This document shows, piece by piece, positions 7,455-16,442 of a stretch of 64,000 bases of DNA. The notes under the pieces were generated by a model. It searched no databases. It worked only from the letters and a program-made list of their open reading frames with translations, and was not told where the DNA came from. Position numbers and translations under genes: made by a program. Location of the stretch: contig JAERTG010000092.1 in assembly GCA_016845065.1 (NCBI GenBank), positions 1 to 64,000 of the forward strand. The letters are read 5' to 3'. The stretch's first letter is position 1, and each line of letters begins with the position of its first letter. This DNA is from Fidelibacterota bacterium. Its GTDB lineage: Bacteria; Fidelibacterota; UBA8477; JABMPR01.

Positions 7455-8829
7455 TAAAATGGCTGATTACAAAATCAAAATTTTAATCATCGATGACGAA
7501 AAAAACATTCGTTTAACCCTCCGGGATATTCTGGAAGACGAGGGTCATCAGGTCCTGGAAGCCGGTACCGGTGAAGATGGGCTGGCACTTTTAAAGAATG
7601 AAAGTGTCAACTTGGTTCTGCTGGATGTCCGTTTGCCTGGTATGGATGGCATCGAAGTGTTGAAGGGGATTCGGGAGATCGATGAAACACTCGATGTTAT
7701 TATGATCTCTGGCCATGCTACCGTTGGTACTGCTGTGGATGCTTTGAGAATTGGGGCCTATGACTTCCTTGAAAAACCACTCTCGCTCGCCCGGGTAAAA
7801 CTGGCGATTCGAAATCTCTCTGAAAAACAAACTTTGGCAAAGAGATCTGCAGTCATTCAACAAACTCAGAAGGATAAATACCGTCTTGTTGGTTCTTCAC
7901 CTCAGATAGAGCAAGTCCTGGAGACTGCCCGTCGTGTCGGTCCAACTGCTGCAAAAGTACTCATCCGAGGTGAAAGTGGTACAGGTAAGGAATTGGTTGC
8001 TCACGCTATTCATGCTGCCAGTTCCAGGGCTGAAGACGCTTTTGTGAAATTTAATGCTGCAGCTATTCCCTCAGAATTAGTTGAAAGCGAGTTGTTTGGA
8101 CACGAGAAAGGTGCCTTTACGGGCGCTGTTGGCCAGAAAAAAGGTAAAATCGAGATGGCGAATGGGGGAACACTATTTCTTGACGAAATCGGTGATATGA
8201 GTCTTTCTGCACAGGCAAAGATTCTCCGCGTACTTGAAGATGGTAAATTCGAACGCGTCGGTGGAACCCAAACACAATCTGTTGATATTAGACTTTTGGC
8301 TGCAACCAACAAACCCCTTGAAGAGATGGTCGCCGAAGGAAGGTTTCGGGAGGATCTATTTTATCGTCTCAATGTGGTTCCCATTAATCTTCCACCTCTC
8401 CGCGAACGGGAAGGCGATATAAAAACCCTTCTCAATCATTTCCTGTCGCACTATGCCGCAGAGTTAAGTCTGTTACCAAAACAGTTTTCACGAGATGCCA
8501 TGAACATGTTGGTTGGTTATCCTTTCCCTGGAAACATCCGCGAGTTGAGAAATCTCATCGAGCGTCTATATATTCTGAGTCCTAATCAAGAGATCGACCT
8601 GCCTGAGGTCAAACCTCATTTGAATCAGGTTGTCTCTGCAGAAGGAGATTCTGCAATTTTTACTGAGACCCGTCCGTTTGCTGAAGCAAAAAGGATGTTT
8701 GAAGAGCGCTTTCTGGAGTCGCAACTCCGTCAGCATGCTGGTAACATCAGTCGGACTGCCAATAGTTTAGGTATGCAGCAATCAAATCTCTCACGGAAGT
8801 TAAAAGAATTGGGGTTGGGCAAATCCTGA
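7447..8829 (+). CDS. NtrC-family sigma-54-dependent response regulator
   Basis: A 460-residue activator. The receiver domain (about 8-125) has acidic Asp17-Asp18 and phospho-acceptor Asp60 (LLDVRLPGMDG). The AAA+ domain (about 148-380) has Walker A GESGTGKE (175-182), the sigma-54 contact loop GAFTGA (222-227) and Walker B LFLDEIGD (243-250). A Fis-type helix-turn-helix occupies about 425-458 (NISRTANSLGMQQSNLSRKL). It pairs with the overlapping NtrY-like kinase. ATG 7459 is an alternative start just after the kinase stop. Targets are not evident, though the DUF5916 gene follows by 33 bases. Nitrogen control should not be assumed from the family name. Confidence 0.93.
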   Translation: MDSKMADYKIKILIIDDEKNIRLTLRDILEDEGHQVLEAGTGEDGLALLKNESVNLVLLDVRLPGMDGIEVLKGIREIDETLDVIMISGHATVGTAVDALRIGAYDFLEKPLSLARVKLAIRNLSEKQTLAKRSAVIQQTQKDKYRLVGSSPQIEQVLETARRVGPTAAKVLIRGESGTGKELVAHAIHAASSRAEDAFVKFNAAAIPSELVESELFGHEKGAFTGAVGQKKGKIEMANGGTLFLDEIGDMSLSAQAKILRVLEDGKFERVGGTQTQSVDIRLLAATNKPLEEMVAEGRFREDLFYRLNVVPINLPPLREREGDIKTLLNHFLSHYAAELSLLPKQFSRDAMNMLVGYPFPGNIRELRNLIERLYILSPNQEIDLPEVKPHLNQVVSAEGDSAIFTETRPFAEAKRMFEERFLESQLRQHAGNISRTANSLGMQQSNLSRKLKELGLGKS

Positions 8830-8862
8830 CAACCTCCATCAATTAAAGAAAAGAGCCGCATA

Positions 8863-11310
8863 ATGAGATATAGCAAAGCCCTTGTCCTGGGCATGTTGTT
8901 TATAATAAGCACATCGATTGCCGAAGACAAAAAGAGTCTGAGCACAGTTAAAATCGTCGAAGTTCCTAGCATCGATGGTCGAATTGACGAAGTTGTTTGG
9001 CAATCTGTTCAACCAGCCACGGACTTTTATCGATTTGAGCCAGAGAGTGGGGGACATGCCCCAGTGAAAACGGAAGTCCGCGTTCTATACGATGATATCG
9101 CCCTGTATATAGCGGCGAAGATGTATGATCCTGATCCAACCGGGATTCCATCGCAGCTTGGCAAAAGAGATGATTGGGATGCTGTTGCTGACTGGATTGG
9201 GTTTTGGATAAATCCGTTTAATGATGGAGCCAATGAGCTCAATTTTGTTTTGACCTCTGCCGGTGTTCAGATTGATTCAAAGTGGAGTCCAAGTGGGAAC
9301 GATTTTAACTGGAATCCTGTGTGGCAAAGCGCAGCGAGAATCGATACCGAAGGTTGGAGTGTAGAACTAGCGATCCCCTTCAGTCAGATGCGCTTTCCAG
9401 CGAGGGAGATTCAGACCTGGGGTTTCAACATAGGTCGACATAGCGCTACCAGACAGGAAATGTATACCTGGACCTATTTGGATAAGGAAATGGGTAACTA
9501 TGCTCAGCAGGCTGGTCTTCTGGAAGGAATAAAAAATTTAGAAACTCCGCTTCGCCTCTCTTTTACACCCTATGCTTCAGCTTCTTCAGATCACTATCCT
9601 GTTGATGGTGAAATGGCATCCTCCACATCCTATCGGGGAGGTATGGATCTCCAGTATGGGATTAATGAAAGTTTTACTTTGGACATGACTCTGATTCCAG
9701 ATTTTGGACAGGTTCAATCAGATAATATAGAGCTGAATCTATCTCCGTTTGAAATCCGCCACAACGAACACCGTCCCTTTTTTACTGAAGGCACACAGCT
9801 GCTTCAAAAAGCAGGTTTGTTCTACTCCAGGCGAGTAGGATCAAAACCTGTGCGTTACTGGGATGTTTCCGATGATGATTTCCTCGAAGAGGGGGAATCT
9901 TTAAAGGCAAATCCAGATGTAACCCAATTAATTAACGCTACAAAGGTTACAGGACAGACCGTGAATGGACTCAGCCTGGGATTGTTCAATGCTATCACAG
10001 CCCCCATGCATGCTGTTATTGAGGATTCTCTGGGCAAGGAACGTGAATTCCTAACCAATCCCACATCAAATTATAATTTGCTCGTCGTGAGTAAGAATCT
10101 TCAGAACGGATCCGAGGTGAGCCTGACCAATAGCAATGTCCAACGATTTTCAGGCGATGATTCTACCAATGATTTTCGTGATGCCAATGTCATTGGCTAT
10201 GATGCTCGACTTTATACCAAGGACAACAAATGGCGCTTCGAATCATCAGGAGCCTACAATAAACTGAGTTATCCCGACAGTACTTCAACAGGATTCAAAT
10301 ACTTTTTCCACCTTGTTGAGGATCAAGGATCCATTCAGTATGGTATCGGTCACAACGTTGAGAGTGAATTTTTTAACCCCAATGACTTGGGTTTTTTACG
10401 TCAACCCAATGAGGTGGGGCAGTTCGGTTGGATCGAATTAAAAACCCTGAACCCCATATGGAAAGTAAACTCTGCAAATATCGAACTTGAGGCTAGATAT
10501 TCCCAACTATACAATCCACGGGTCTATACCAATTTCCACCTCAGTGCAAACTACAATGTGAACTTCAAGAACTATTATTCAATGGGTGGAGGAATGTCCT
10601 GGAGTCCTATGGAGGGTCACGACTACTATGAGACGCGGACGGAGGATCAATATTTTACAACACCTGTAGGTTTCGACACACACTTATGGATTGCCTCAAA
10701 TCGTAACAAACCGTTCTCAATGAGTGGTTGGTCAGGGATATCAGCTGTAACACGGAGGGGATCTCAATGGCAGGGTATGGGTCTCAATCCATCGTGGCGA
10801 GTCAACAATCAATTCATGATTCGCTACGAACTTGACCGACATAGAAGATCTAACAATCATGGTTTTGCTGACTTTGACGATAATGATGAGCCCATCTTTG
10901 GAAAACGTGATCATTTCACTACGACCAATGCCATTAATTCCCAATATATCTTTAGCAGAAACCTTGAGTCTGATATCAGAATCCGACATTATCGGTCAAC
11001 GGTGGAATACAAAGAATTCTTTGATCTAAAGGCAGATGGAAATCTGTCTCCAAGTAGTTTTAATGAAGACCTTAACACAGTGTTTAATGCATTGACGATT
11101 GATGCTGTCATGACCTGGCGCTTTGCACCAGGGAGTGAATTGACCGTTGCCTGGAAGAATGCCATATATTCGGATGGTGAAACTGAAGATCTGGAAAAAA
11201 GCTACTTCGAGGATCTTCAGGATGTTTGGAACCAGGATCAGAGCAATAGTATTTCTGTTAAACTATTATACTATGTCGATTCCTGGGCGCTGAGACATCG
11301 ATTGAAATAA
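8863..11310 (+). CDS. DUF5916-family outer-membrane protein with CBM9-like domain
   Basis: An 815-residue exported protein. A signal peptide (MRYSKALVLGMLFIISTSIA) precedes a carbohydrate-binding family 9-like beta-sandwich at about 35-220 (IDGRIDEVVWQSV, YDDIALYIAAKMYDP, NELNFVLTSAG). The remainder resembles the DUF5916 barrel region, with RPFFTEGTQLL near 305 and many alternating aromatic strands. The length is usual for the family, which is frequent in FCB bacteria and of unknown function, possibly glycan or polymer handling at the surface. It follows the response-regulator gene by 33 bases and ends at a strong terminator, so it may be the last gene of that operon. Confidence 0.85.
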   Translation: MRYSKALVLGMLFIISTSIAEDKKSLSTVKIVEVPSIDGRIDEVVWQSVQPATDFYRFEPESGGHAPVKTEVRVLYDDIALYIAAKMYDPDPTGIPSQLGKRDDWDAVADWIGFWINPFNDGANELNFVLTSAGVQIDSKWSPSGNDFNWNPVWQSAARIDTEGWSVELAIPFSQMRFPAREIQTWGFNIGRHSATRQEMYTWTYLDKEMGNYAQQAGLLEGIKNLETPLRLSFTPYASASSDHYPVDGEMASSTSYRGGMDLQYGINESFTLDMTLIPDFGQVQSDNIELNLSPFEIRHNEHRPFFTEGTQLLQKAGLFYSRRVGSKPVRYWDVSDDDFLEEGESLKANPDVTQLINATKVTGQTVNGLSLGLFNAITAPMHAVIEDSLGKEREFLTNPTSNYNLLVVSKNLQNGSEVSLTNSNVQRFSGDDSTNDFRDANVIGYDARLYTKDNKWRFESSGAYNKLSYPDSTSTGFKYFFHLVEDQGSIQYGIGHNVESEFFNPNDLGFLRQPNEVGQFGWIELKTLNPIWKVNSANIELEARYSQLYNPRVYTNFHLSANYNVNFKNYYSMGGGMSWSPMEGHDYYETRTEDQYFTTPVGFDTHLWIASNRNKPFSMSGWSGISAVTRRGSQWQGMGLNPSWRVNNQFMIRYELDRHRRSNNHGFADFDDNDEPIFGKRDHFTTTNAINSQYIFSRNLESDIRIRHYRSTVEYKEFFDLKADGNLSPSSFNEDLNTVFNALTIDAVMTWRFAPGSELTVAWKNAIYSDGETEDLEKSYFEDLQDVWNQDQSNSISVKLLYYVDSWALRHRLK

Positions 11311-11334
11311 CCTTTACATACACCAGTTTGACCG

Positions 11335-11368
11335 AGGGGTACCCATTTTTGAGTACCCCTCTTTTTTT
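11335..11368 (+). terminator. rho-independent terminator after the DUF5916 gene
   Basis: AGGGGTAC (11335-11342) pairs with GTACCCCT (11353-11360) around a CCATTTTTGA loop, followed by C and seven T residues. It separates this unit from the nfn operon. Confidence 0.92.
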
Positions 11369-11474
11369 AATTCTCACACCACTTGCTCACTCGTCTATCT
11401 AAAAATCATCTGCTCAGATTACATAATATGGCACAAGACTTGCCTTAAGCATGGATTGAAAACAGGAGTGAGAA

Positions 11475-12347
11475 ATGTATAAAATTATTAAGGCTGAGTT
11501 CATCGCATCTAATGTGAAAAGTTTCATTCTCGAAGCACCTCACATAGCAAAAAAACGTAAAGCAGGTCAATTCATTATTCTGCGTGTTCACGATAAAGGT
11601 GAACGTATTCCAATTACTATTGCTGATTCAAATACCGAAGAGGGTTGGATCAACATCATTGTCCAAGGCTTGGGGAAAACGAGTGTTCATTTAAATACGC
11701 TTGAAACTGGGGACTACCTGCAAGACCTGGTTGGCCCTCTGGGACTACCAACCCATATTGAGAATTGGGGCACCCTGGTTTGTATGAGCGGTGGTGTAGG
11801 TACTGCCGAGGCACTTCCCATTGCAGCAGCTGGCAAAGCTGCTGGTAATAGAGTGATTTCCATTATTGGTGCTCGCAATAAAGATTTGATTATTGCTGAG
11901 GAACAGATGGCGGAAGTTGTTGAGGAAGTGAGAATCTCTACAGATGATGGTTCTGCCGGACGTCACGGTCTTGTCACCGATGTGTTACAGGATCTCATCG
12001 ATGAGGGTATCACACCAGATATGATTGTCGCTATTGGACCCTTACCCATGATGGCTGCAGTCTCCAATCAGACCAAGGAAATTGGTATTCCCACTATGGT
12101 AAGCTTGAACGCTATTATGGTTGATGGAACAGGTATGTGCGGTGCCTGCCGTGCAACAGTAGGTGGAAAAACAGTATTTGTCTGCGTTGACGGACCAGAG
12201 TTTGATGGACATCAAGTCGATTTTAAAGAATTGGGTAGCCGCCAGAAAATGTATAAGAAGCAGGAAGAAGAATCTCACAAATGTTTCCTTGAACGACAGA
12301 TGAAGAAGGTGAAGGCTGAACAATTGAAAGAGGAGGTTGTATCATGA
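11475..12347 (+). CDS. nfnA: NfnA: NADH-dependent ferredoxin:NADP+ oxidoreductase, small subunit
   Basis: A 290-residue FAD/[2Fe-2S] subunit related to the dihydroorotate dehydrogenase electron-transfer subunit (also called sulfide dehydrogenase subunit beta). The FAD domain includes RIPITIAD near 44-51, and the NAD-binding domain includes MSGGVGTAEALP (about 104-115). The cluster site has Asp217 with Cys222, Cys225 and Cys237, the Asp plus three-Cys pattern known for NfnA. With NfnB it can bifurcate electrons from NADPH to ferredoxin and NAD+, or run in reverse. It overlaps nfnB by 4 bases (ATGA). AACAGGAGTGAG just before the ATG serves as ribosome-binding site. Confidence 0.92.
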   Translation: MYKIIKAEFIASNVKSFILEAPHIAKKRKAGQFIILRVHDKGERIPITIADSNTEEGWINIIVQGLGKTSVHLNTLETGDYLQDLVGPLGLPTHIENWGTLVCMSGGVGTAEALPIAAAGKAAGNRVISIIGARNKDLIIAEEQMAEVVEEVRISTDDGSAGRHGLVTDVLQDLIDEGITPDMIVAIGPLPMMAAVSNQTKEIGIPTMVSLNAIMVDGTGMCGACRATVGGKTVFVCVDGPEFDGHQVDFKELGSRQKMYKKQEEESHKCFLERQMKKVKAEQLKEEVVS

Positions 12348-13801
12348 AACGAGAACGTCCTCAATCATTCAACACCGTTCCTATGAAGGAGCGCATGATC
12401 ATCCCCCGGCAGGATATGCCCGAACAGGATGCAGGTATTCGAAGCGCAAATTTTCTCGAAGTAAATTTAGGTCTCACACCTGAGCAGGCTGTTGTTGAAG
12501 CTCAACGTTGTATCGAATGTAAAAGCCCGACTTGCATGGATGGATGCCCCGTCAATATCAAAATTCCTGATTTTATTCAGCTGATCTGCAAAGAGGATTT
12601 TGTCGGTGCTGCCCAAAAAATTAAGGAAGACAATTCACTCCCGGCCATCTGCGGACGCGTGTGTCCCCAGGAAACTCAGTGCGAAGAAGTTTGTGTCATG
12701 GGGAAACGCTTTGAACCGGTTGCAATCGGACGCCTTGAGAGGTTTGTTGCCGACTATGCCATGCAGCATGGTAACGGCTCCCAGGAGACCTTTGATAAAC
12801 CAGCCTCATCTGGACAAAAAGTTGCCATTGTTGGTTCAGGACCTGCGGGTTTAGCCGTTGCAAGTGACCTCATTAAAGAAGGTCATGAAGTCACCGTTTT
12901 TGAGGCTTTACATGAATTTGGCGGTGTCTTGGTATATGGTATCCCAGAATTTCGACTCCCTAAATCAATATTGCGGGAAGAAGTCGCTACCTTGGAAGCA
13001 ATGGGTGTGAAGTTCGTGAAGAATTTTATCGTTGGCCGTACCATGACGATACAGGAACTCATGGCTAACGAGGGTTATGATGCCGTATTCCTGGGCTTGG
13101 GTGCTGGCCTCCCTCGATTTATGAACATCCCGGGTGAAAATCTTAATGGAGTGTACTCAGCCAATGAGTTTTTAACTCGTTCAAATCTCATGCGGGGTTA
13201 TGACTTTCCAGAATGGGATACACCCCTTTATCGGGCTAAACATGCCATTATAGTTGGTGGTGGAAACACGGCTATGGATGCGGTCCGAACCGCCAAGCGT
13301 CTGGGAGCTGATGAAGCCTCGATTGTCTACCGTCGATCTGAAGAGGAAATGCCCGCCAGAAATGAAGAGATTCATCACGCCAAGGAAGAAGGCATCAAAT
13401 TTATGAATCTGGTTAATCCCATTGAGTTTATTAGTGATGACCAGGGCAGTGTAGTAGCAGCTAAGTGTCTACGTATGGAGCTGGGAGAACCTGATGAATC
13501 TGGTCGTCGTCGTCCTGTACCCATGGAAGGCTCCGAATTCGTCATGGATGTGGATATGGTGGTTATAGCAGTCGGGAATGGCTCTAACCCATTGATTTCA
13601 CAAACCACACCAGAAATCGAAACCAACAAGTGGGGCAATATTGTTGCTGATGAAGATGGCAGAACCTCAATGGATGGTGTATTTGCTGGTGGGGATATCG
13701 TCAGCGGTGGTGCCACAGTGATTTTAGCTATGGGGGCCGGTCGAAAATCAGCAGTTGCCATAAATGAGTATTTGAAAGCCAAGGTAGGGAGCCAAGCATG
13801 A
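12344..13801 (+). CDS. nfnB: NfnB: NADPH-binding large subunit (GltD-like)
   Basis: A 485-residue flavoprotein of the glutamate-synthase small-subunit family. The N-terminal domain holds the Cys sets for two [4Fe-4S] clusters: CIECKSPTCMDGCP (about 64-77) and CGRVCPQETQCEEVC (about 102-116). An FAD dinucleotide motif (GSGPAGLAVASDLI, about 163-176) and an NADPH motif (VGGGNTAMDAVRTAKRLGA, about 302-320) follow. Alone it could be mistaken for NADPH-dependent glutamate synthase. The directly overlapping NfnA gene and absence of a GltB gene here support NfnB. It overlaps the rubrerythrin gene by 4 bases, so the three are translationally coupled. Confidence 0.9.
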   Translation: MKRERPQSFNTVPMKERMIIPRQDMPEQDAGIRSANFLEVNLGLTPEQAVVEAQRCIECKSPTCMDGCPVNIKIPDFIQLICKEDFVGAAQKIKEDNSLPAICGRVCPQETQCEEVCVMGKRFEPVAIGRLERFVADYAMQHGNGSQETFDKPASSGQKVAIVGSGPAGLAVASDLIKEGHEVTVFEALHEFGGVLVYGIPEFRLPKSILREEVATLEAMGVKFVKNFIVGRTMTIQELMANEGYDAVFLGLGAGLPRFMNIPGENLNGVYSANEFLTRSNLMRGYDFPEWDTPLYRAKHAIIVGGGNTAMDAVRTAKRLGADEASIVYRRSEEEMPARNEEIHHAKEEGIKFMNLVNPIEFISDDQGSVVAAKCLRMELGEPDESGRRRPVPMEGSEFVMDVDMVVIAVGNGSNPLISQTTPEIETNKWGNIVADEDGRTSMDGVFAGGDIVSGGATVILAMGAGRKSAVAINEYLKAKVGSQA

Positions 13802-14262
13802 GCTTAAAGGATAAAATCAGTTCAATGGATATGGATGCTATTGTTGAAATGTGCATCAACCAGGAGCAACAGGCTATTGATCTATATACGCTTGCTAGAG
13901 ATCAGGCCAAGGATGAAGCCTCTCGCCAGAAATTTCAGGAATTAGTGGATATGGAGACAGCCCACAAAGTTTCCCTGAAAAATTTTGAGATCGAAAATTA
14001 CATCGAGCTTCCGCCTGCTGATCTTAAAGTCACCAATTACCTCATGGAACCTGAGCTCAAAGACAACATGACGACTCAAGAGATCATTATTCTGGCTGCT
14101 AAAAGAGAAGACAAGACTGCTCGAATGTATCAGGATTTAGCCGATCACTTCATCTCCGATAAGAAGCTGAATACCTTCTTCCAAATGATGGCCGATGAAG
14201 AGTTGCGCCATAAACACGATCTCGAAACTGAATACGAAAACGAATTCCTACAGGAAGGTTAG
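13798..14262 (+). CDS. rubrerythrin-type ferritin-like protein without rubredoxin domain
   Basis: A 154-residue di-iron four-helix-bundle protein. Candidate iron ligands are Glu23, Glu53-x2-His56 (METAH), Glu104 (KREDKTARMY) and Glu135-x2-His138 (DEELRH). The C-terminal rubredoxin domain of classical rubrerythrin is missing, so electrons must come from a separate partner. The start overlaps nfnB by 4 bases, which makes NfnAB-linked NAD(P)H or ferredoxin a plausible source. Likely role: peroxide reduction or iron handling in oxygen-stressed anaerobic metabolism (inference from family). A terminator follows. Confidence 0.85.
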   Translation: MSLKDKISSMDMDAIVEMCINQEQQAIDLYTLARDQAKDEASRQKFQELVDMETAHKVSLKNFEIENYIELPPADLKVTNYLMEPELKDNMTTQEIIILAAKREDKTARMYQDLADHFISDKKLNTFFQMMADEELRHKHDLETEYENEFLQEG

Positions 14263-14289
14263 TTTTCCTGACATTGCGACATTGAAAAG

Positions 14290-14319
14290 GCCCCGTCTAT
14301 GGCGGGGCTTTTTATTTTT
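14290..14319 (+). terminator. rho-independent terminator of the nfn-rubrerythrin operon
   Basis: GCCCCG (14290-14295) pairs with CGGGGC (14303-14308) around a TCTATGG loop, followed by TTTTTATTTTT. It also lies at the 3' end of the convergent minus-strand redox locus. Confidence 0.9.
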
Positions 14320-14331
14320 AAACAGATGGGT

Positions 14332-14853
14332 CTAATAGCTCTTTGATCGGATCAATCTATCCACACCAATAAGCATGATGGGCAATATGACCAAAGGAAT
14401 GAGCTGGTATGTGAATGCTGTTGAAACCAGGGCACCACCAAGCAGACCGATTGAGATAAAACCGAATTTCAAGAGATAGTAAAAAACTTTAGCGCATAGG
14501 ATGGATACGGTTCCAGCGAGGAGAAGGGAGTCCTTCTTTGAAAGTATCCAGTGAAACAGAACGACATTTAGACTCAGCTCAGAGGCGATTAGGATGTTCT
14601 TTGGAAAAACAGGGTGACCTGAAAACAAGGTGGACAGAAAGGGGATTGTGGCTGCTAACACGATGGAATTCATCCTGTGGGTCGTGAGCAACGTCAGAAA
14701 CAGAAGAAGACGCATTGGGTCGACCATATAAAGGGGGATGGGAAGAACATGGGTAAGTCCAGGAAGAATATACAGCGCTACAATTATTCCTAAATCCACC
14801 AGACTCGTTGTGGTGACCTCTCTTGACCATAGGGCGGTTTTTGTATAGTTCAT
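14332..14853 (-). CDS. ECF-transporter S-component-like membrane protein
   Basis: A 173-residue protein with five or six membrane helices. The segment PFLSTLFSGHPVFPKNILIASELSLNVV (given as positions about 69-96) recalls the SGHPxFP...ELS region of energy-coupling-factor S components of unknown substrate. I infer the family from this only. ATG 14853 is chosen because AGAGGA lies 7 bases upstream and the start falls 16 bases after the polyferredoxin stop; longer readings would run into that gene. No ECF ATPase or T subunit is nearby. Its association with the Tat/Fe-S genes upstream is unexplained. Confidence 0.55.
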   Translation of the reverse strand: MNYTKTALWSREVTTTSLVDLGIIVALYILPGLTHVLPIPLYMVDPMRLLLFLTLLTTHRMNSIVLAATIPFLSTLFSGHPVFPKNILIASELSLNVVLFHWILSKKDSLLLAGTVSILCAKVFYYLLKFGFISIGLLGGALVSTAFTYQLIPLVILPIMLIGVDRLIRSKSY

Positions 14854-14869
14854 GGGTAGTTCCTCTAGT

Positions 14870-16432
14870 TTAGCCGTAATATGTTGCATCCTCCTGGGGA
14901 TCAGCAGGTTTGGTAACGAAGATCCCTGCTTCTCCATCCAGTGGACATTTAAATTCACAAATTCCACAACCAATGCACAGTTCCGGTTCCAAATATGGAA
15001 GTTTTAACGCTCTCACTTCACCATGAGGCAGCTCTACATCCTTCGTCTCGAACTTGATTGCTTTTTCTGGAGTGGGGCAATGTTCTTCACATACAATACA
15101 ATCCTCATCCCGGGCGAATGGAATACACAGGTCTTCGCGAAAATATGCGGTCCCCATGACCCAGGCTTGTTTCTCATCCAGTGCTATAGGTTTGATGGCA
15201 TCAGTAGGACAGACCTCTGCGCAGAGATTGCAGTTGTACTCACAATACCCTGTTCTCATCTGTGCTGCCGGAAGCCATAGTTGGGTTAAGGAGCTGTGAA
15301 AAGCATCTGGTTGAAGGCAGCCCCCGTTGGATTCACAAATTCGCACACACTCCAGGCAGCGGATACATTTGTCTTCAAATTCAGATTCAGCGAGTGAACC
15401 AGGCGGTCTGATAAGATGCCGGGCATGATTCCTGTTGGGGAGACCTAGACTAAGTAGTCCCAGACCACCCAAACCTGTGAGCATGCCTCCCAGAACCTGC
15501 CGACGACTTAGATCCAGCTCGGTATGATAGGGTTTCCAGCTCCAGCGGTAGGTTATAGCCTTAGTTTTGGGTGGGCAGGCAGCACCACAGTTAAAACACT
15601 CGATACACTCAACTTTGTTTGTCCTTGAAACGTCGTCTTGTGGGATCGCATCCATTTTGCATTCGCTGATACACAGATTGCATGCCGGGCATTCCTCCCC
15701 AACCAGTCGTTCATAAAACCGGAATTGCGACAGGAACCCCAACAGAGCTCCTGCTGGACAAACATAGCGACACCAGAATCTTCTGGAAAGCTTCTCCGCA
15801 GCCAGGATTCCGCCACTGAATACGGAAATGAGCAAAACCTGCTGATAGTAAGCCTGTCCTTCAGGCATCATATTATCCTTGAACAGATCATACAGGTAAT
15901 ATGCGGGAGTCTCAAGGAAAGATATGCTGGAAAGCGCAATGAGTAGGTTCTCGGAAAACAAAGTAGCCAGGGGGTAAAGGATGACAGTGAGCATCCGATT
16001 AAATATTGAGAGTGGATCGAGGTATCCCCACAGATTCAGTGAGAGTACAGCCATTATGATCAGAGCAATGAGATTGGCAAACTTCAGATAACGCCAGCGA
16101 TCCCATGAGCGAGCAAGCTTATTTTTCGGAGTGTTTATTAGTTTGTCAGTTGCATCAAGACAGGTCCCTAAGGGGCAGATCCATGAGCAAAAGAACCGAC
16201 CGAGAAATGGGGTCAGAATAAGTATGATCAGACCAGGAATAACGAGAGGTGGTATGGAGAGGGTATCAATAAATGTGAAAAGTGGGATCAGGGGGCTCAA
16301 CCTCAACCCAAAATCCGAGCCCATAATGATCTCATATGGATAACGGGCAACTAGGAATAAGTATATGAAAAGAATGAAGAATGCGACCTGGACAAGTTTC
16401 CGTAGATTCTGCATGCTCATGGAGAAGTTCAT
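14870..16432 (-). CDS. NapH/NapG-like fused membrane polyferredoxin with internal twin-arginine motif
   Basis: About 520 residues (numbering from ATG 16432). The first 230 form a NapH/NosR-type membrane domain with about five helices and two CxxxCP motifs (CSWICP near 82, CRYVCP near 221). Two [4Fe-4S] sets follow (CPACNLCISEC, CIECFNCGAACP). Then LSRRQVLGGML (about 308-318), which looks like a Tat signal core, precedes a hydrophobic stretch. Four more ferredoxin-like Cys sets follow, as in periplasmic NapG/MauM. It reads as NapH fused to NapG. The DUF362 gene lies 10 bases upstream. Likely role: passing electrons between quinol and an extracytoplasmic acceptor (inference). A start at 16468 is possible but would overlap the DUF362 gene. 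Confidence 0.8.
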   Translation of the reverse strand: MNFSMSMQNLRKLVQVAFFILFIYLFLVARYPYEIIMGSDFGLRLSPLIPLFTFIDTLSIPPLVIPGLIILILTPFLGRFFCSWICPLGTCLDATDKLINTPKNKLARSWDRWRYLKFANLIALIIMAVLSLNLWGYLDPLSIFNRMLTVILYPLATLFSENLLIALSSISFLETPAYYLYDLFKDNMMPEGQAYYQQVLLISVFSGGILAAEKLSRRFWCRYVCPAGALLGFLSQFRFYERLVGEECPACNLCISECKMDAIPQDDVSRTNKVECIECFNCGAACPPKTKAITYRWSWKPYHTELDLSRRQVLGGMLTGLGGLGLLSLGLPNRNHARHLIRPPGSLAESEFEDKCIRCLECVRICESNGGCLQPDAFHSSLTQLWLPAAQMRTGYCEYNCNLCAEVCPTDAIKPIALDEKQAWVMGTAYFREDLCIPFARDEDCIVCEEHCPTPEKAIKFETKDVELPHGEVRALKLPYLEPELCIGCGICEFKCPLDGEAGIFVTKPADPQEDATYYG

Positions 16433-16442
16433 CCCTGTAGAC

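Noticed and set aside
12344-13801. Annotation as glutamate synthase small subunit
   Set aside because: No large subunit is present and the overlapping NfnA gene defines the partner.
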